Program-made: the position numbers and the translations under genes
Notes under the pieces: generated by a model
Told to the model about the DNA's origin: nothing
What the model saw: the letters and a program-made list of their open reading frames with translations, nothing else
Databases searched by the model: none
Source of the DNA: Fratercula arctica
Taxonomy: Eukaryota > Chordata > Aves > Charadriiformes > Alcidae
DNA: 64,000 nt
Assembly: GCA_947846985.1 (NCBI GenBank)
Contig: CANTUZ010000004.1
Location: 2,718,927-2,782,926 of the forward strand
Direction: 5' to 3'
Part shown: piece by piece, positions 1 to 12,745 of the stretch
Position numbering within the stretch: the first letter of the stretch is position 1
Layout of the letters: the number at the start of each line of letters is the position of its first letter

Positions 1-1611
1 AGTCAAAAGAAAATAGCTCCACAGTTTAATTATGCTGTCATTTGCAGGAGTGCCTTGGCACATTTACCGTATTAATGTTTTAAAGCTTGTTATTTACTGC
101 ATGCTAATAAAAATGCAAAGCACTGCAAATTGAAAAATGAGGCAAATGGATTTTGGATAGTTCAGATAAAGTTGTCCTGGATTTTCAAAAGGGAACGGTA
201 TCTGCGCAGGCTCCTAAGGAGGGGACAGATAATCAAGTGCTCTCAGCCCTGTTCTCCTTCTTATCAAGATATCCCACTGTGTACTGGTTACCCTTGAAAA
301 TCTGACCTTTTTGTTTAGCTTTCACAGCATTTTGGAAAATGTGGGTTTTGAAGTCATGGTATTGTACGTACTGAGCCAAACTTGCATTTATGCGTCCTAA
401 AAGGTAAATGGAAATTTCATTTACTGCAGCCTGTTGTTTTCCTTGTATCTTTTTCTTTGTTGCATTGGATGGAATGAGAAACAAATGCAAAATCCAGCCT
501 GCAGCCGTTCAACGTGTGAGCCCAGAGCATCAGTCCCCATCATATCTGCTTCGTTAAAGCCATCAAAAATTTATTGCTGCTTCTCACAGATGTGCTGGGG
601 GAAGCAGGCAGAGGGAACCCATTCATTCTCAGCTCATCTAAAGCATGTAGCCCTAAAAATAGCTGTATTTATATGAAAACCAGCAAATACGACCTCTGGC
701 TGAGAACATTCGGGTTGGAGCAGAGGGAATTTTTTTGTACCCAGAGAAAAATTGTCCATTCTGTACCTTTCCAAGTAGTCAGTTCGTTGTCAGACTGGAA
801 GGATGGGGCTGCATATGCCCTTGGAAAGTTGTTGGAAAGAAATGGGTAGAGGCAGAGCCTCCTAGTCATTCCTTCTGTTTATCGCTGTGGATTCGTTGTC
901 ATCTTCAACTGTATGGCTTCTGTAGCTCTTGATTCCTGATTTTTTCCTTAGGTACATCTCCCTGGAAACTTGCAGGTTATTTAGGGGCAATGAAGGAGAG
1001 TTTTCAACATTGGGGTCCTTTTTGCGGACTTGTCAGGAAGGAACTGCCAGCTTTTCTTCCAGCAAGCGAAAGTAGCTCAGTCATGAAGCGAAAGTAGCCC
1101 TTCTCTTGGCCTCTGCAGAGGGAGCAGCCGTGCCATTTGAGAAAATACCTGTGGTCAGAAAACGCTTGTTACGGTGCTGTGGCATAAAGCTTTTGGCTGG
1201 CGGGAGAGTGGTCTGCCACTGGTATGGTGGCGTGGAAACGGTCTTGACTTATTGCAGGGTTTGACTGAAGGCAACTCAAATTCAGGTTGTTTCGGACCAT
1301 TAATTCCTGATGACTTACAACTTTTATTGCTGAGAAACCATGGGGACAATGAATATCCTTTTTATCAATAGTCTAGAAAATCTGAGCCTGGGCAATAACT
1401 TCCCAGATGCTAGAATACAGCAGTATAATATTTAGCCCTTTTCCTGCAATCTTGGGGGGCAAAAAAACCACTCCAAAACTAACACGCCTTGAACCACCAA
1501 CAGAAATAAGTAACAAATTTCACTTGGATTTTGGAGCGTGCACTGCTTTGTGCCTTCCTGATGGAAAACGCTGCTGATGGTTTTTACCTTTGTGCCTTTT
1601 CCTTGTGCCAG
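1..1611 (+). other. FRAS1: End of the intron upstream of local exon 1
   Basis: No exon, VWC-like cysteine pattern or known repeat is visible. It ends in a pyrimidine-rich tract and CAG at 1609-1611, a phase-1 acceptor. A small tandem duplication sits at 1064-1098, where a 13-base motif (AAGCGAAAGTAGC) recurs 22 bases apart. Confidence 0.7.
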
Positions 1612-1755
1612 TTGAGTGCCACCCGGACTGTTTGACCTGCTCTCGCTCCTTTGATCACTGCAACGCCTGCCGTGACGCCAGGAGGCAGCTGCAGAACGGG
1701 CGCTGTGTGGAGATGTGTGACTTGGGCTTCTACCAGGATGGGGGTACTTGCTTAG
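1612..1755 (+). CDS. FRAS1: FRAS1 local exon 1: furin-like repeat 1
   Basis: 144 bases, phase 1 in and out, 48 codons. It starts two bases into a codon and runs VECHPDCLTC... to GTCLG, with eight cysteines in the module order CxxxCxxC, CxxC, CxxxC, C. Acceptor TGCCAG, donor TTAG|GTAATC. It is probably FU1 because 14 modules follow in all and none is seen upstream. Furin-like modules are small disulfide-bonded folds; in FRAS1 they form a rod between the VWC domains and the CSPG repeats. Confidence 0.93.
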
Positions 1756-2104
1756 GTAATCCCTGCAAGGGGTTCTACCCTGTCGGATGACTGTCTTCCC
1801 TGTTGCATCCTCTGCTTTTGTTCGTAGCATCCCACAGGCTTATTATGAAGAGATTGCCAGGCTTTGTTTGGAAAAGCGTTCAGGCACACACTGAGTCGTA
1901 ACCATGGGCTCAAGACTTCAGGAGGTTTCAAGTGAAAGCCCCTGAAAAATGCAAATTCTCAAATTCTTTTGCCAAAATGAGGCAAAATTGTCTCGTTTTA
2001 TCAGAGCAGGGGAGTCTTGCTGCATCGAGGCATTTGGGATTAATACATCTTCCTTCTCTATTCTGATTTAATATCTCTTTCTTCTCTATTTTTCCCCTTG
2101 GAAG
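1756..2104 (+). other. FRAS1: Intron 1 (349 bp)
   Basis: Short phase-1 intron, GT-AG. The pyrimidine-rich 3' end (2071-2100) leads to GGAAG|CC. Nothing else is recognised. Confidence 0.85.
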
Positions 2105-2239
2105 CCTGCAATGAAACGTGCTCAGCCTGTACCAATGGATTCGAGTGCTCCTTGTGCCGGACATCCCTGCTAATGAAGAACGGGCGGTGTGTGACGTCGT
2201 GTGGGAAGGGATATTTTCAGGATCAGCTCCTCTGCAGAG
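2105..2239 (+). CDS. FRAS1: FRAS1 local exon 2: furin-like repeat 2
   Basis: 135 bases, phase 1-1, 45 codons: the shortest module of the array. It reads ACNETCSACTNG... to LLCR with eight cysteines. N-E-T inside the first CxxxC loop is a possible N-glycosylation sequon. Donor AGAG|GTAACT. Confidence 0.93.
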
Positions 2240-5200
2240 GTAACTCAAAGCAAAAAAGACTGCACTAGTTTGTGACAGCAAAAGAGCAGATAAAAGCTGT
2301 ACCCGAGCTATTCGATACACTCTCCGTTGAGGGATCTGCTGTTGACACAGGTGTTAATGTTCACCCTAGAGTAAAGGAAGGAGTGAACAGAGGAACTAAG
2401 TCATACAGTGTAAAATTGATTACTGGTTTGGGGAAATATTCATTAAAATTCCTCAGCGGATCGGTTCTGTTGGTCTAAAACTCTCTGCTTTTGAACGTCG
2501 CGGTTTTTCACCGCTGTCCTCTTTCAATGCAGAATTCTCTTTTGGAAACGTGGCCGTGGTTTTTTGTGGCGTTAAGGGTACGGAGCAGGATGTGTGCGCT
2601 AATTTTACTACGGGTATAACACTCTGAGACATGCCTGGCAATGCGATCCCTGGGGTCTTTCTTTGAGTTCGGCGCAGACGAGCTGCAGCCGCTAATGCCA
2701 GACTTTTCAGGAGGTGGTACTTCGAGGTGTGTGGAAAATTGCTTGGAGGGATGGGGGATTGATAGGACTCAGAATAAGCTCACGGAACATACTTTTTGGA
2801 AGAGTTTTTTGCTTTGTTTTGCCGTGCATTTGTTTCATATGGTGCACTCTTCCTGCGAGTTGATTGGACTAACTCTTCTCAGGAAGCATGTTTACCAAGT
2901 AAATCAGTAATTCTATAAAACACTGAGATATGCCTAAATCCTGTATCCTAGCAATTGGAAAGACTGAAAATAAGATTGGGAAGTTTCAGTTTTCTCTTTG
3001 TTGGAACCGTGATAGTGCTTTTATGAGCTTCCCCTGCTCCTTTGAAATACTCTTCCCAAATTGTAAGGCAGCCGCTTTTTCATCATGACAGTTTAATTGT
3101 TTTCTCTAAATCACTTTTCTCCTCTTGGTGTTGGCCTTTTTAGAAGGCTTCTAAGTATTTCTGCAGCTCTAATGCAGCAAAGGGGTGGAGCACACGCTTA
3201 ACTTCTTGGGACGTCACTTTGGGACTAACCCTCCTGCTTTAAATTAAATACCGGCTTGGGGCTGTTGGCAGATTTCAGGGGGAAAGCACCTTAGATTGTA
3301 AGTCCAGCTTCCTTTTCTGAAGTGTTTTTTCTTGAAGAGCTGACCGTTCGTTTCAGGTTTTGAAAGTCTGAAAAACCTCTGTCCTCCAGCCGTGACTATA
3401 GACTAAGGCCCCATTGTGCACGTATAAACAGAAAAAAGAGACCCGGTCCAAAAGAATTTATAGACTTAAGTATCAAATAATCTTCTACTTCATTTGGTTT
3501 TATTTTACCATTTCCTTTCCACCTGCTCCTAGTGTTTTAATTGGCAGCGCCCATGTACTGCTGAAGCGGTGGGGAAAAGCTAATGTTTCATTTTATTACT
3601 CATTTGTAGATTACTGATTGTACATTCCATCCAAATTTGCAGTCACGCGTGCCTGTAGCTGAAAGTTGCTGGGAAAATTTGTTCCTGTTTCCTCAAGGGA
3701 ATTAAACCAATTTGCTTTAGTTCTGCCTGGCTGCATTTTCTGCATAAAGTCAAACCGGTGCGAGAAAGTCTTAAATTTCAGATACGGTCTCTAATTCATT
3801 GCCGTTCGCTCTTTGTATCCTCTTGATTTTGACAATTCTCTAATCTGATTGTCCAGATGAGCCTTAGGCCGTTCAGAAATATTTTTCTCATAATGATTTT
3901 AACATCTACAGTAAGCATGTTCCAAAATGACAAAAAGGATGAACTAGACCGTGTTAATTGCTATAGTTCCAGTAAACTCCCTCTTGAGGAATGAGTTCTG
4001 GAGATGAAAAAGACCTATAAGACCAGGTTTCTCACTTCATCCTATTGTTGAAACACTGTTGTCTGCGTTGTAACAAAATACAATGAATTAGTCTTTCCTT
4101 TTGTTCATGTTTTATGACATCTGGTCTAATTGAATCTATTTTGAATTTTGGAATACAGTCGTTTGATCTCTGCCCTGTTTTCATCTAACACCAGGGTTGT
4201 TTCCTGCCCCCGTCGCTCCACCTGCTTCTGTGAAGTATTAAAACCATTAAGAGAAAGTGAAGTTGAGAATAAAAGGTAATAGGTTCAGTTAGGTAGCAGT
4301 GTGTTGAACGATCCTCGGTCAGTTTGTGTCAGGCTCAGCGCAGAGTGGTAGGTGAAGTCTTCCTTGTCAGAAATAGGCCGTGGAAACAGCCCCCACCAAA
4401 GGCGAAGCAAAGGGAAGCAAAACTAAAAGATGTCTGCCTAGCAGAACAGAAAGGCTCGAAGGACTTGCAGTGTTGGGTGCTCTCACTGCATTTTTCTAAC
4501 TGAATTATTTATGTTTTCAAGATTACTCAAAAGCCGAGGCAGAGCTCAAGTGTTCCTGCGTTGATCTCCCAAAACGCGAACGTTGAAATGCGTAACTGGA
4601 CACTGCCAGGCCCCGCTCACTCTCTAGCAAAGCCCTTCCGTTTTTATTCACGACCTGTTGTTTTTCTCTGCCGTCTCCGGCTGCCGAGGCTCACTTTGAG
4701 GGTGAACGACTGAACGCCACTACGCTGAGCTTGCCCAGCTCGCGGTGAGGAGGGCGGCTTAGAGGTGGCTGGACCCCATCTGTGCTTTCCCAAAACGAAG
4801 CAGTGATTTCTTACTGCGTTTTTGCTGGGATGCCATTTACATTAGCCCTCCTGCTGGCGTCAAGCCTGGGAATGCTATACCTGCGCCGATGCGGATGAGA
4901 GGCGGTGTGGTGAGTGGATCTTTAATTGATTCTCTGACTTCTGGTCAATCATGAAGGAACAGTGACATCACTTTGCAAGACCTCTCATCTTCTAAAAGCC
5001 TGGGCTTGCGTCACTTCTGTGTGACTCCTACATTACACCCCTGCAGCTCCTGACAGAGCAAAGACCCGTTGGCTCAGGAGCCACTGGGGTGCTCTTGCTT
5101 TAACCAAGAAGCGAGACCATGGAAGTTTTGTCTGTTTTCCACCAATTTTCTGGAAAGACATGTTACTGCAGCTTAATGAATACCGTCGTGTCAGCTGCGG

Positions 5201-7424
5201 CAGAGTCATGGCACACCTCGTTGCAACTGGAAGGTCAACTATGTTCTTCCGAACATCTTTCCTTCGGCAGCGGTGTCTGGTTAAGCTGCGGGGTCTTGCA
5301 TATAAATCCTGTATCCACACTGAAGGGAGGAGGCAGCGCAAAACGGCCCCTACAAATCTGAGCTGAAAATAGCCGGGAAGGGTGAAAACAAAGTTTCCTG
5401 GCGATGCAGTCCCTTCCGTTGATTTATTTTCACACAGCCGCTTCGTTGCTGCAGGCAAAGATGTTTTAGCTGACGGTGGCTCGTTGAGTGCTTCCATTTT
5501 TTCCCCGGCTTTTTCAGCGGAGTTGGTGACTTGGCTGTTGGGGCGAGGAGCAGCTGTTGAGGCTGGCGGTGATCCAGCGCTGAAAGAGCCAAAGCTCCTG
5601 CAGGCAGGCTGTGCGTGAGTGTGTCAAAACACAGGGTGCGGGGCTGCTGTTCCAACCGCAGGAACCCAGCTCCTACAGGTTGGGGGGTCCCTTGGTTACA
5701 ACTCCAGTTGTCCCATCTGGTGGCAAACAAAGCGTGGAGAGAGCGGCTGGGATTTAGTAGCTGCTGGACTTGCGACACAAAAAAAGTCCTCAAGGCATGA
5801 AAATAAATGTCCTGGTGCCCGCGGCTGCAAGCGCGGGAAATGAGGGATTGTGTCTGTAGGAGCATGAATGGGGCTGTGCGTGTTTCTCATCGGGAGACTG
5901 GCAGGTGATACCTCCTGGAGGCGCCTGCCACCTCGCATACAGAAACGGCAGTGTCGGAGGGGTGCGTGGAGCCTGTTCCCGGGGAGGGCTTGCGGAGCAG
6001 AGCTCTGGTGATGGGAGCAGCGCGTCAGAGCTGAGGCTCGTACTGCAAGTGCTTCTTTTCGTTGGCCCACCTGAGGAAATTGTTACCCGTCTGTACTTTA
6101 GAGTCGTTTGCACTGCTTCCACATGCTAAATGTGGCTGGCTTGCTAAAAATCAGGTTGAATTCTTTCCCCTTTCCTTCCTTTCTTCCAAACTCGGCTACT
6201 TCGATCCCCTCCCTTTCTGTCCTGTTCTGTCTCAAAGAAGCCGTTTGGGCCTGATCTCTGTCTTGGGGTCCAGAGGATCTGTTTCACGTCAGCTTGCCAC
6301 ATTCACTGCAGCTTCTCAGAAGGTCAGATGACCTCTGGTAGCTTCTGCTTCATCTTTACTTCTCTCGCTGTAGCCTTTTCATAGCTGAGATACCACAGAA
6401 GTCACCCCCCATCTAGGAAGACATGCAATTTTATCATAACAGCTGCCTTACTGGAAAGCTCGAAAGCTGTTGTGATACCCAGGAGTGGATTTGCAGGATC
6501 TTTGCCAAGGGCCAGTGAGAGCCAACAGGGAACTGGAGAGAGGGAGTGAAGTAAGATCTTAAACTCCTCCAGCCTGCAGATAGTGCCGGTTTGTATCATC
6601 ACCTGGCTTGAGCCTTGTCTAAAACACCCTTCCTTTTTGTCTCGCTCCCTTTCTTGGTGGCTGTGTTTAGGGTGACATTTGAGGTGAGTTTCTTTTGGCA
6701 GGGGGGAACGGGGGAACGAGCTGGGCTGGCCTGTCTGCTGCTCTCTCAGCCCTACGGCCATGTGTCCATGGGGGAGCCGGAGCCCGAAGGGAAGGTGAGC
6801 TGGGAGGGAGGGTTGTTTGCACTGCAGTTAGCTGTGGGCAAGGATAGAGGTGGTGGTGGCAAAAGCCCAGCAGAACGGCCGTGCACAGACAGGCAGAGGA
6901 ACAATATTAATATTGCTGGGCACCGTCTCCAGAGAAGAGCTGGATGTGGTGTGGGTCCAGCCACACCAAAGACCTTTGCAGCCTGGGCATTGTTTATGGT
7001 AGACTTAAATCCAGCAAAAACGTGTGGCGCTGGTGGGAGGTGAAGACACTATTTTGACCTACACAGAGGGACAGCTTGAGGCAGCCGCTTGAGAGAGGAG
7101 CCTGAGGTCAGGATGTGCTCGGGAGCGCTTGGTCTAGTGCAGGCAGCAAATGGTGCGCGGTGGGAGCCAAAGCACATTTGCCCAACTGACCTGGCTTTCA
7201 TCAGAAACGCTTTTTTAATACAGCTGTATGCAAGGCAGCATGTTTAAAAACAGAGTCTGGAGACCACGCTGCCAGGAGAGAAAAGCGTGTCTTGGAAAGG
7301 AGCAGCATCTCCGGAGAGGACTTGAGAACTTTGCAAATAACCGGGTACGTTCAGATGCGTCGACATATTGAGGCAGGTTAACAGCAAGGGGGTCAGGCTC
7401 TGCCGTGGGAAGTCTGTAGTTAGA

Positions 7425-7500
7425 AGATCTGAGTCCTGGTGCCCACTCTTTCAAAGAGATGTTGAAAGTTAAGAGCGAGCTCAGAAAGGAGCAAAACCTC
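7425..7500 (+). mobile_element. Probable ancient CR1 LINE fragment
   Basis: The segment resembles the part of CR1 3' sequence that reads 'tcctggtgccca...tcaaagagatgttgaaa', found in many bird CR1 copies. It is diverged and the edges are uncertain. The match is from memory of the consensus, not from an alignment. Confidence 0.4.
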
Positions 7501-9641
7501 TGGAAGGTGAAGCGAGGACATTTCGGTACTTCGGAATTTACAGCATGAACTCGTACTCTGCGGTTAACTTTCGAGTGTAGACGTGCCCTGAGAATCATCC
7601 AAGCTGGAACGAGACGCAGGGAAATTATCGACTGGAGCAGAAAAGCGCACGCAGTCTTTACCTCGGGATCAGATGTTTGGTATTCATTGTCTCCTCATTC
7701 GGCCTCAACTAGATGCGCTTGATAGCGGTGACGGCGCTTGGTGTAGGAGTCAGGGAGAAGATCCTTCCGGGTACAGGATGCCCAGCGTCGTTATGAGACG
7801 CTTCTCACATAGGGGTGAAGTAGAAAAGCCACAGCGTTCTGGAGAGATCAGGAATAAGGTGGTGGTGGGGAGAAGAGGCAGGAAGGCGAGATGAGGGAAA
7901 GCAAACAGCTAGTTACACGGCAACAGAAGAAGACGAGAAAAGGGAAAATAAGCAAAGGTGGAAGCGTGGAGAAGGAACATCTAGAATGTCAAAGGACCAT
8001 GTGGTGGGCACAAACTCAAACCTCCCATGGCTTGGCCCCCTAAACACTCCCTGTTCTAAGCCCGTGCGTGTCACATCGCATCGCTGCGTTTCACTTCCCT
8101 GCGTGTGAGATGGAGATGATAACGCTTCCCTGCCTCGGGGAGCGGTGAGATCCGCTAGGACGGGGTGTTTATCTCCTGCTGTGCAGTGTGACTCATCCAT
8201 GCACACAAACGTAGGTGCTCTGTCTCATGAATTAACAAACCCAAGAGCAACTATGGCCTCAAGCGGACAGAAGCAGCATAGAAACAGGGGTGAGGTGGGA
8301 GCAGTGGTGCTCACTGGTTTGCTATAAACTTACTTAGGGCTGTGTGGGTTGCAAACGCGTTCACTCTCGCCTGTTATTGGGGAATTGACTCTCATTTAGG
8401 GGATTTAGTTTGGCAGGAAGGTGTTTGCTTTTGTCACTGCTCTGTATGTAAGTGTGCTCTTAGCTGTGTGGATGAGCTGCTGCCGTGTCTGCCGGTTCCT
8501 GCGGTACGCTGAGGCTACTCACAGATGAGTTTTTTCGTGGTTGGCTGCAACTTGAGACACGTTTGCGGATACAGGGCGAATGTCAAAAAGTTCTCCCACC
8601 TGCCGTGGTCTGGGAGCGCAAGCATGTACCTGCCTTATGGTGAAATAATAAATCTAAGAACATCTTTGGAACATATTTGGGTGTAATCGGGAGAAAAATC
8701 TAATAGCTAGAAGAGCTGTAGTGTGCACAGCTCCTGCAAGCACTGGTAGCACAGGCTTTAACATGAGTCTGCATCGTGGATTCCATAAACAGTAACCGCA
8801 GTGGGCTGGATTTCCCTCGCAGCGGAACTTGTACAGTTTCGAATAAGGTGGCTTGTTCAACAGCTGTTTTGGGAGGCAGAATTGATCCCCATAATGTTAT
8901 ATTAGTTTAATCGTCAGATGTCATCATGCTCTGTTTTGCCTTTGTGTTCCTGTAGCCAGGTGCCCCAGAGAGGGCATTTATACTGCGCCTGCATTGCAGG
9001 AATGCGAAATGCTTCAGGAATATCTGAAATATTACTGTGTCCCAGCCCTGATACGTGGCTCGCCCACAGGGAAAAGTACCTGGTAGCTGAACTGAGCGAG
9101 GGAATGCCTGTCCCTTCAGCTGGCGATGTCAAGGGAAACACAGCGCCCGCTGTACTGGACCTGGGACCCACTGCCAGTTCCTTTTGCACCAGCGTGGACC
9201 CCTGGTAGGGCAGGAGGAGTTGTTTCTAGAAGCAGGCTGTCTTCTTTTTAATTTTGCAGGATCTTGCTTGTGCCCTGCAAGTCTTAATTCTGCCTTTGTA
9301 CGTGGAGCTGGCTTCATGTCAGTGGTCTGCAGGTCCGGTTTTTAAGTAGCGTGTGATGGGATGCCTTCCCATTGCCCTTTGTGCTTGCACAGCCCCTGCA
9401 CCAGGATGGGCAGCATCTAACTGTGTTACCAACACTCCTCCTCGGCTGATTGCAGCTACAGAAACCACTCTGATGTACGCTGCGTGTCATATTGCACCTA
9501 CAAAATGAAGCTGTAAATCGTACCCCTCGGATGGCTTGAATGAAAGATCCTAACATAGATAGAGCAGCGGGGTTTTTTGTTTGTTTGTTTTCTTTTCCTT
9601 TTCTGAAGCAGTGAATGCCTGTGAATTTAAGAAACAAAACT

Positions 9642-9658
9642 GGGGGGGGTGGGGGGGG
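9642..9658 (+). repeat. Interrupted poly-G run (G8-T-G8)
   Basis: Two runs of eight G separated by one T, about 85 bases before the exon 3 acceptor. A G-quadruplex is possible on the transcribed RNA, but such runs are also common polymerase-slippage sites. Confidence 0.85.
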
Positions 9659-9742
9659 AAGTGGATTACTACAAGCTCTTCATTTTAAAGAGATGATTGG
9701 AAGTTGCTTGTTTTGTTAATCCTGCACCTTTCTTTCCTGCAG

Positions 9743-9886
9743 CTTGTCACGAATCCTGTTCCTCCTGCTGGGGTGCTGCTGAGGACAACTGTTTGTCCTG
9801 CGAAGACCCATCGCGCGCGCTGAAAGCAGGGCTCTGCGTGGCCAGCTGCGGGCAGGGGTTTTATACAAAGGATGGACTCTGCAGCG
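9743..9886 (+). CDS. FRAS1: FRAS1 local exon 3: furin-like repeat 3
   Basis: 144 bases, phase 1-1, 48 codons, ACHESCSSCWG... to DGLCSG. Eight cysteines in the standard spacing. Strong acceptor TTTCCTGCAG, donor AGCG|GTAAAT. The reading frame continues open about 75 bases past the donor, but the cysteine module is complete at the donor. Confidence 0.94.
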
Positions 9887-11609
9887 GTAAATACCTGTTT
9901 TTTTCTCCAATTGCAAGAAGTTTGAGAAACGCTCTGCAAAAAAGGAATCAATATTTCATTTAGCCACGTAGCAGCTGTGATTTTATTCATGTCTGAGAAG
10001 CCAGAGGCACCTGCTGCATAAATATCGGATGAAGAAAGCTGCCGTTCGTTTGTGAGATTATTAATTCATTTAAGCTAATCAGATGCGGAAAGGTTTAAGG
10101 TTTTTTCCCCCACACTGAGCAGCATGAAAGCCTAAGCGAGTTGTTTCTGAGGGCTTGACAAATCCGTTTGTCTGCGGAAAGAAGGGCCTTTGCCAGCAGG
10201 TTTCTGTAAATTCGCTTATAATTCAGCATCACAGTAACGAATACCTGCGCAACGGATGAGACTTGGGAGCTGGAGAGGTTTGCTGAGAAAAGGGGAAGAG
10301 ATGGCTGGAGGGAATCAAAAGACCTGAGTCAAACAGATCATAAAGGGAGGGGAAAAAAATCTCAAATAAATGAAGAATCTAAAATTTGCCACAACCGTTC
10401 AGGTCACATCTGTGCTTTTGCGGGCAGCCACCTCTGGCTGCTTTGAAGGACTGTCCGGCGTAGTCAGTAGAAATGGCACAGGGGTTGTCTGTCTTCATGC
10501 AGGTCTGTCTGAGCCACAACCGGCTAGAGAGGGCTTCAAACCTGGAGCGTGTTGACAAAACTGTTGCTATTTAGCCACTTCTGGATGAATTTCAGTTTGC
10601 CCAAGTTCCAGTAAACGTTACTCACCTGTGTTTTGAAGTGGGCAGGCTTGAAATCTTACATCCGTAGCCGAAAATCCTTTAAGCTTAAAAGGAAATTTAA
10701 CTGAGGTGCAGCTTGGCCGTAATTTTGATTTTTATTGCCAGTGATTTCTCAAAAACTGCATAGTTGTTGCTCACAGCCTCCAGGATTCAGGCCTCTCATC
10801 TTCTACCGAAAAATGTGCATTTTGATACCCAGCTGGAGAGCTGTAAGCTGACCTGGGGGGAGGCTGTCCGACTGGTGAAAAGAAACAAAAATTAAGTAAA
10901 ATGCTCGGCCCTTCTGCACGTACAGCAGCGGTGGTGCTGCTGACGCCGGGAAGCCAGAGTTTCACAGCGATCGTAGACAACAGGTCGGTTAACTTCAGAG
11001 AATATAGACCACAGGAATTGATAAGCAACATTGTCATGCTTGATTTTAGATGTATTTTCACACTTAAAACTTTGACTTGAAGAAAGAAAGGGGGGGGGGG
11101 GCGTGTAGGAGGATCACAATTTATTTTATCAACTCTTCCCCCATCTTTTACTTCCTGAACAATCTGATAACTGATGCTTGTTGTACAAAGGTACGTAAAG
11201 ATTCGTGAGGTGGTTTTCGTACCTGAAATTGTTCAGAATGGCGCTCGCCGTTCACGGCCTGGTGGGGAACAGGAAAAGGATTCTCCATTAGCTGGAGGGG
11301 GTTGTGTCGGGAGCGGAGGGAGTGCTGGCGTAGGCCCATTTCTGGTCTTTGTACTTACTCAGCCTCCTAGACGGGATACAGGTCAGTGAATACCTGTCTG
11401 CACTCGCACGTCTGCCTCCGTGAACGTCACTAACTTATTCCAGGGAAGCGCAAAAGGTTACTTGTGTTGGAGAGGAGCGTTGAAAGACGCCTTTCTGGCA
11501 AAGAAAGGACAAGGCATGGTTTGGCTTACTTTATTTCGTCTGTGTAGCCAGGCTCTGTTGTTCTTTGCTTGTTGAGTGCATTTCATTAATGAGCCGTCCT
11601 CTTTGGCAG
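9887..11609 (+). other. FRAS1: Intron 3 (1.7 kb)
   Basis: Phase-1 GT-AG intron. It contains a 12-base G run at 11090-11101. No exon or transposon is recognised. Confidence 0.8.
11090..11101 (+). repeat. Poly-G run (G12)
   Basis: Twelve consecutive G after an AAAG-rich stretch. Simple repeat and a likely sequencing or assembly length error site. Confidence 0.85.
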
Positions 11610-11750
11610 CTTGTGACCAGTCCTGTGAAACATGCTATTCTGACCAGCCCAGGTGTTTGACCTGTGCTTCGGATAAGTTCTTATATGATGGGAAGTGCGT
11701 TTCAGAGTGCCCGGACGGATATTTCCCAAGTAGCAATGGAAGATGCAGAG
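11610..11750 (+). CDS. FRAS1: FRAS1 local exon 4: furin-like repeat 4
   Basis: 141 bases, phase 1-1, 47 codons, ACDQSCETCYSD... to NGRCR. Eight cysteines. Acceptor TTTGGCAG, donor AGAG|GTAAGA, close to consensus. Confidence 0.94.
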
Positions 11751-12604
11751 GTAAGAGGCATATTTACATGACCATTTCTAAGGCTCTCGAGACACCCTCC
11801 GCATGCTGTCGTCTTTTCCCCACATGTTTACCTGTGGGGACGGACTATTAAGAGCACAGAAGGGCCACCAAGATGATCAAAGAATTGGGAAGGCTGCCAT
11901 ATGAGGAAAGGCTGAGAGAACTGGGTTTGTTCAGCCTTGAGAAAAGAAGGCTCGGAGGAGACCTTACAGCATGTGCCAGTCTTTAAAAGGTGGCTGCAAA
12001 GAAGATGGAGACTCCCTTTTTACATTGAGTAAAAAACAAGGGTACAAGTTCTCCGGGGGAGATTCCGGTTGGACACAAGAGGAAAATTTTTCACAGTGGG
12101 AATACTCAGCTACTGGAATAATCTCCCCAGGGAAGTGGTGGATTCCCCAACATTGGACGCTTTTGAGATTCAGCTGGACAGGGCGCTGGACCACCTCGTC
12201 TAGACCGTGCTTTTGCCAGGAAAGGTTGGACCAGATGATCCATGAGGTCCCTTCCAACCTGGTGTTCTGTAATCCTTGATTCTTCGAAGTGCGAGTGGGG
12301 ATGGGGAATTTGATTTTTTGTTTTCTTTGGTTCCCTTGGGATAGATTGTTTTAAATAACCTCTTTACCTTGAGAAGCATATTAAGACATGCTGAGATACA
12401 TACTCAAAACACCATGTGAGTGAGGGTTATTGCTGTTAGTAGCTGTTAATACATGTGCCCTTCTGCTCTCGTTAGTTCACGTAGCTGAATGTCATGCCAG
12501 CTGGGAGATTTCATTGTTGGCCGGAGGAGGTTGTAGTCAGGAACACCACTGTCACAGAGAAAAAATGGGATGTTTTAGTTCTGCGTGCTCTATTTCTTTA
12601 TCAG
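11751..12604 (+). other. FRAS1: Intron 4 (854 bp), half of it CR1
   Basis: Phase-1 GT-AG intron. About half is a CR1 LINE 3' end in the sense orientation (11851-12283). The rest shows nothing recognisable. Confidence 0.85.
11851..12283 (+). mobile_element. CR1 LINE, 3' end, sense orientation
   Basis: About 430 bases with typical CR1 3' features: 'ggctgagagaactggg' with 'ttcagccttgagaaa', then 'ggacacaagaggaaaa', 'tccccagggaagtggtgga', 'ggttggaccagatgatcc' and 'ggtcccttccaacctgg', then a degraded 'attct' tail. CR1 copies in birds are usually 5'-truncated like this one. The decayed tail suggests an older insertion. No coding capacity remains. Confidence 0.9.
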
Positions 12605-12745
12605 CTTGTCATGATTCGTGCTCCACGTGCGAAGGACCTCTGGCCACCCACTGCACCTCCTGTTCCTTTCCTCTGGCGTTGCGCCGGGGCCAGTGCCTGC
12701 AGGGCTGCGGAGAGGGTTTTTACCAGGATCACGACGTCTGCAAGG
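12605..12745 (+). CDS. FRAS1: FRAS1 local exon 5: furin-like repeat 5
   Basis: 141 bases, phase 1-1, 47 codons, ACHDSCSTCEGP... to HDVCK. Eight cysteines. Acceptor TTTATCAG after a T-rich tract, donor AAGG|GTAAGC. In frame, the sequence is open upstream of the acceptor, but the homologous module begins at the acceptor. Confidence 0.94.

Larger units (their letters stand above)
2240..9742 (+). other. FRAS1: Intron 2 (7.5 kb), longest intron of the window
   Basis: Phase-1 GT-AG intron. I found no furin-like exon in it and no convincing second gene; the open frames on both strands here have no recognisable domain. A probable old CR1 fragment is near 7425-7500. Next to the acceptor there is a G-run (9642-9658) and a pyrimidine-rich tract ending CCTGCAG at 9742. 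Its size makes it a natural place for regulatory elements, which cannot be confirmed by eye. Confidence 0.8.

Noticed and set aside
1..1611. A VWC-domain exon or an earlier furin-like exon upstream of exon 1
   Set aside because: No cysteine-rich frame with plausible splice sites was found. The 14 modules already seen match the full FRAS1 array.
1432..1830. 132-codon minus-strand frame across exon 1
   Set aside because: It is the antisense shadow of the FU1 exon; the plus strand encodes the conserved cysteine module.
5350..5865. 171-codon open frame on the minus strand in intron 2
   Set aside because: No recognisable domain, overlaps several other open frames on both strands, and sits in a GC-richer part of an intron where such frames occur by chance.
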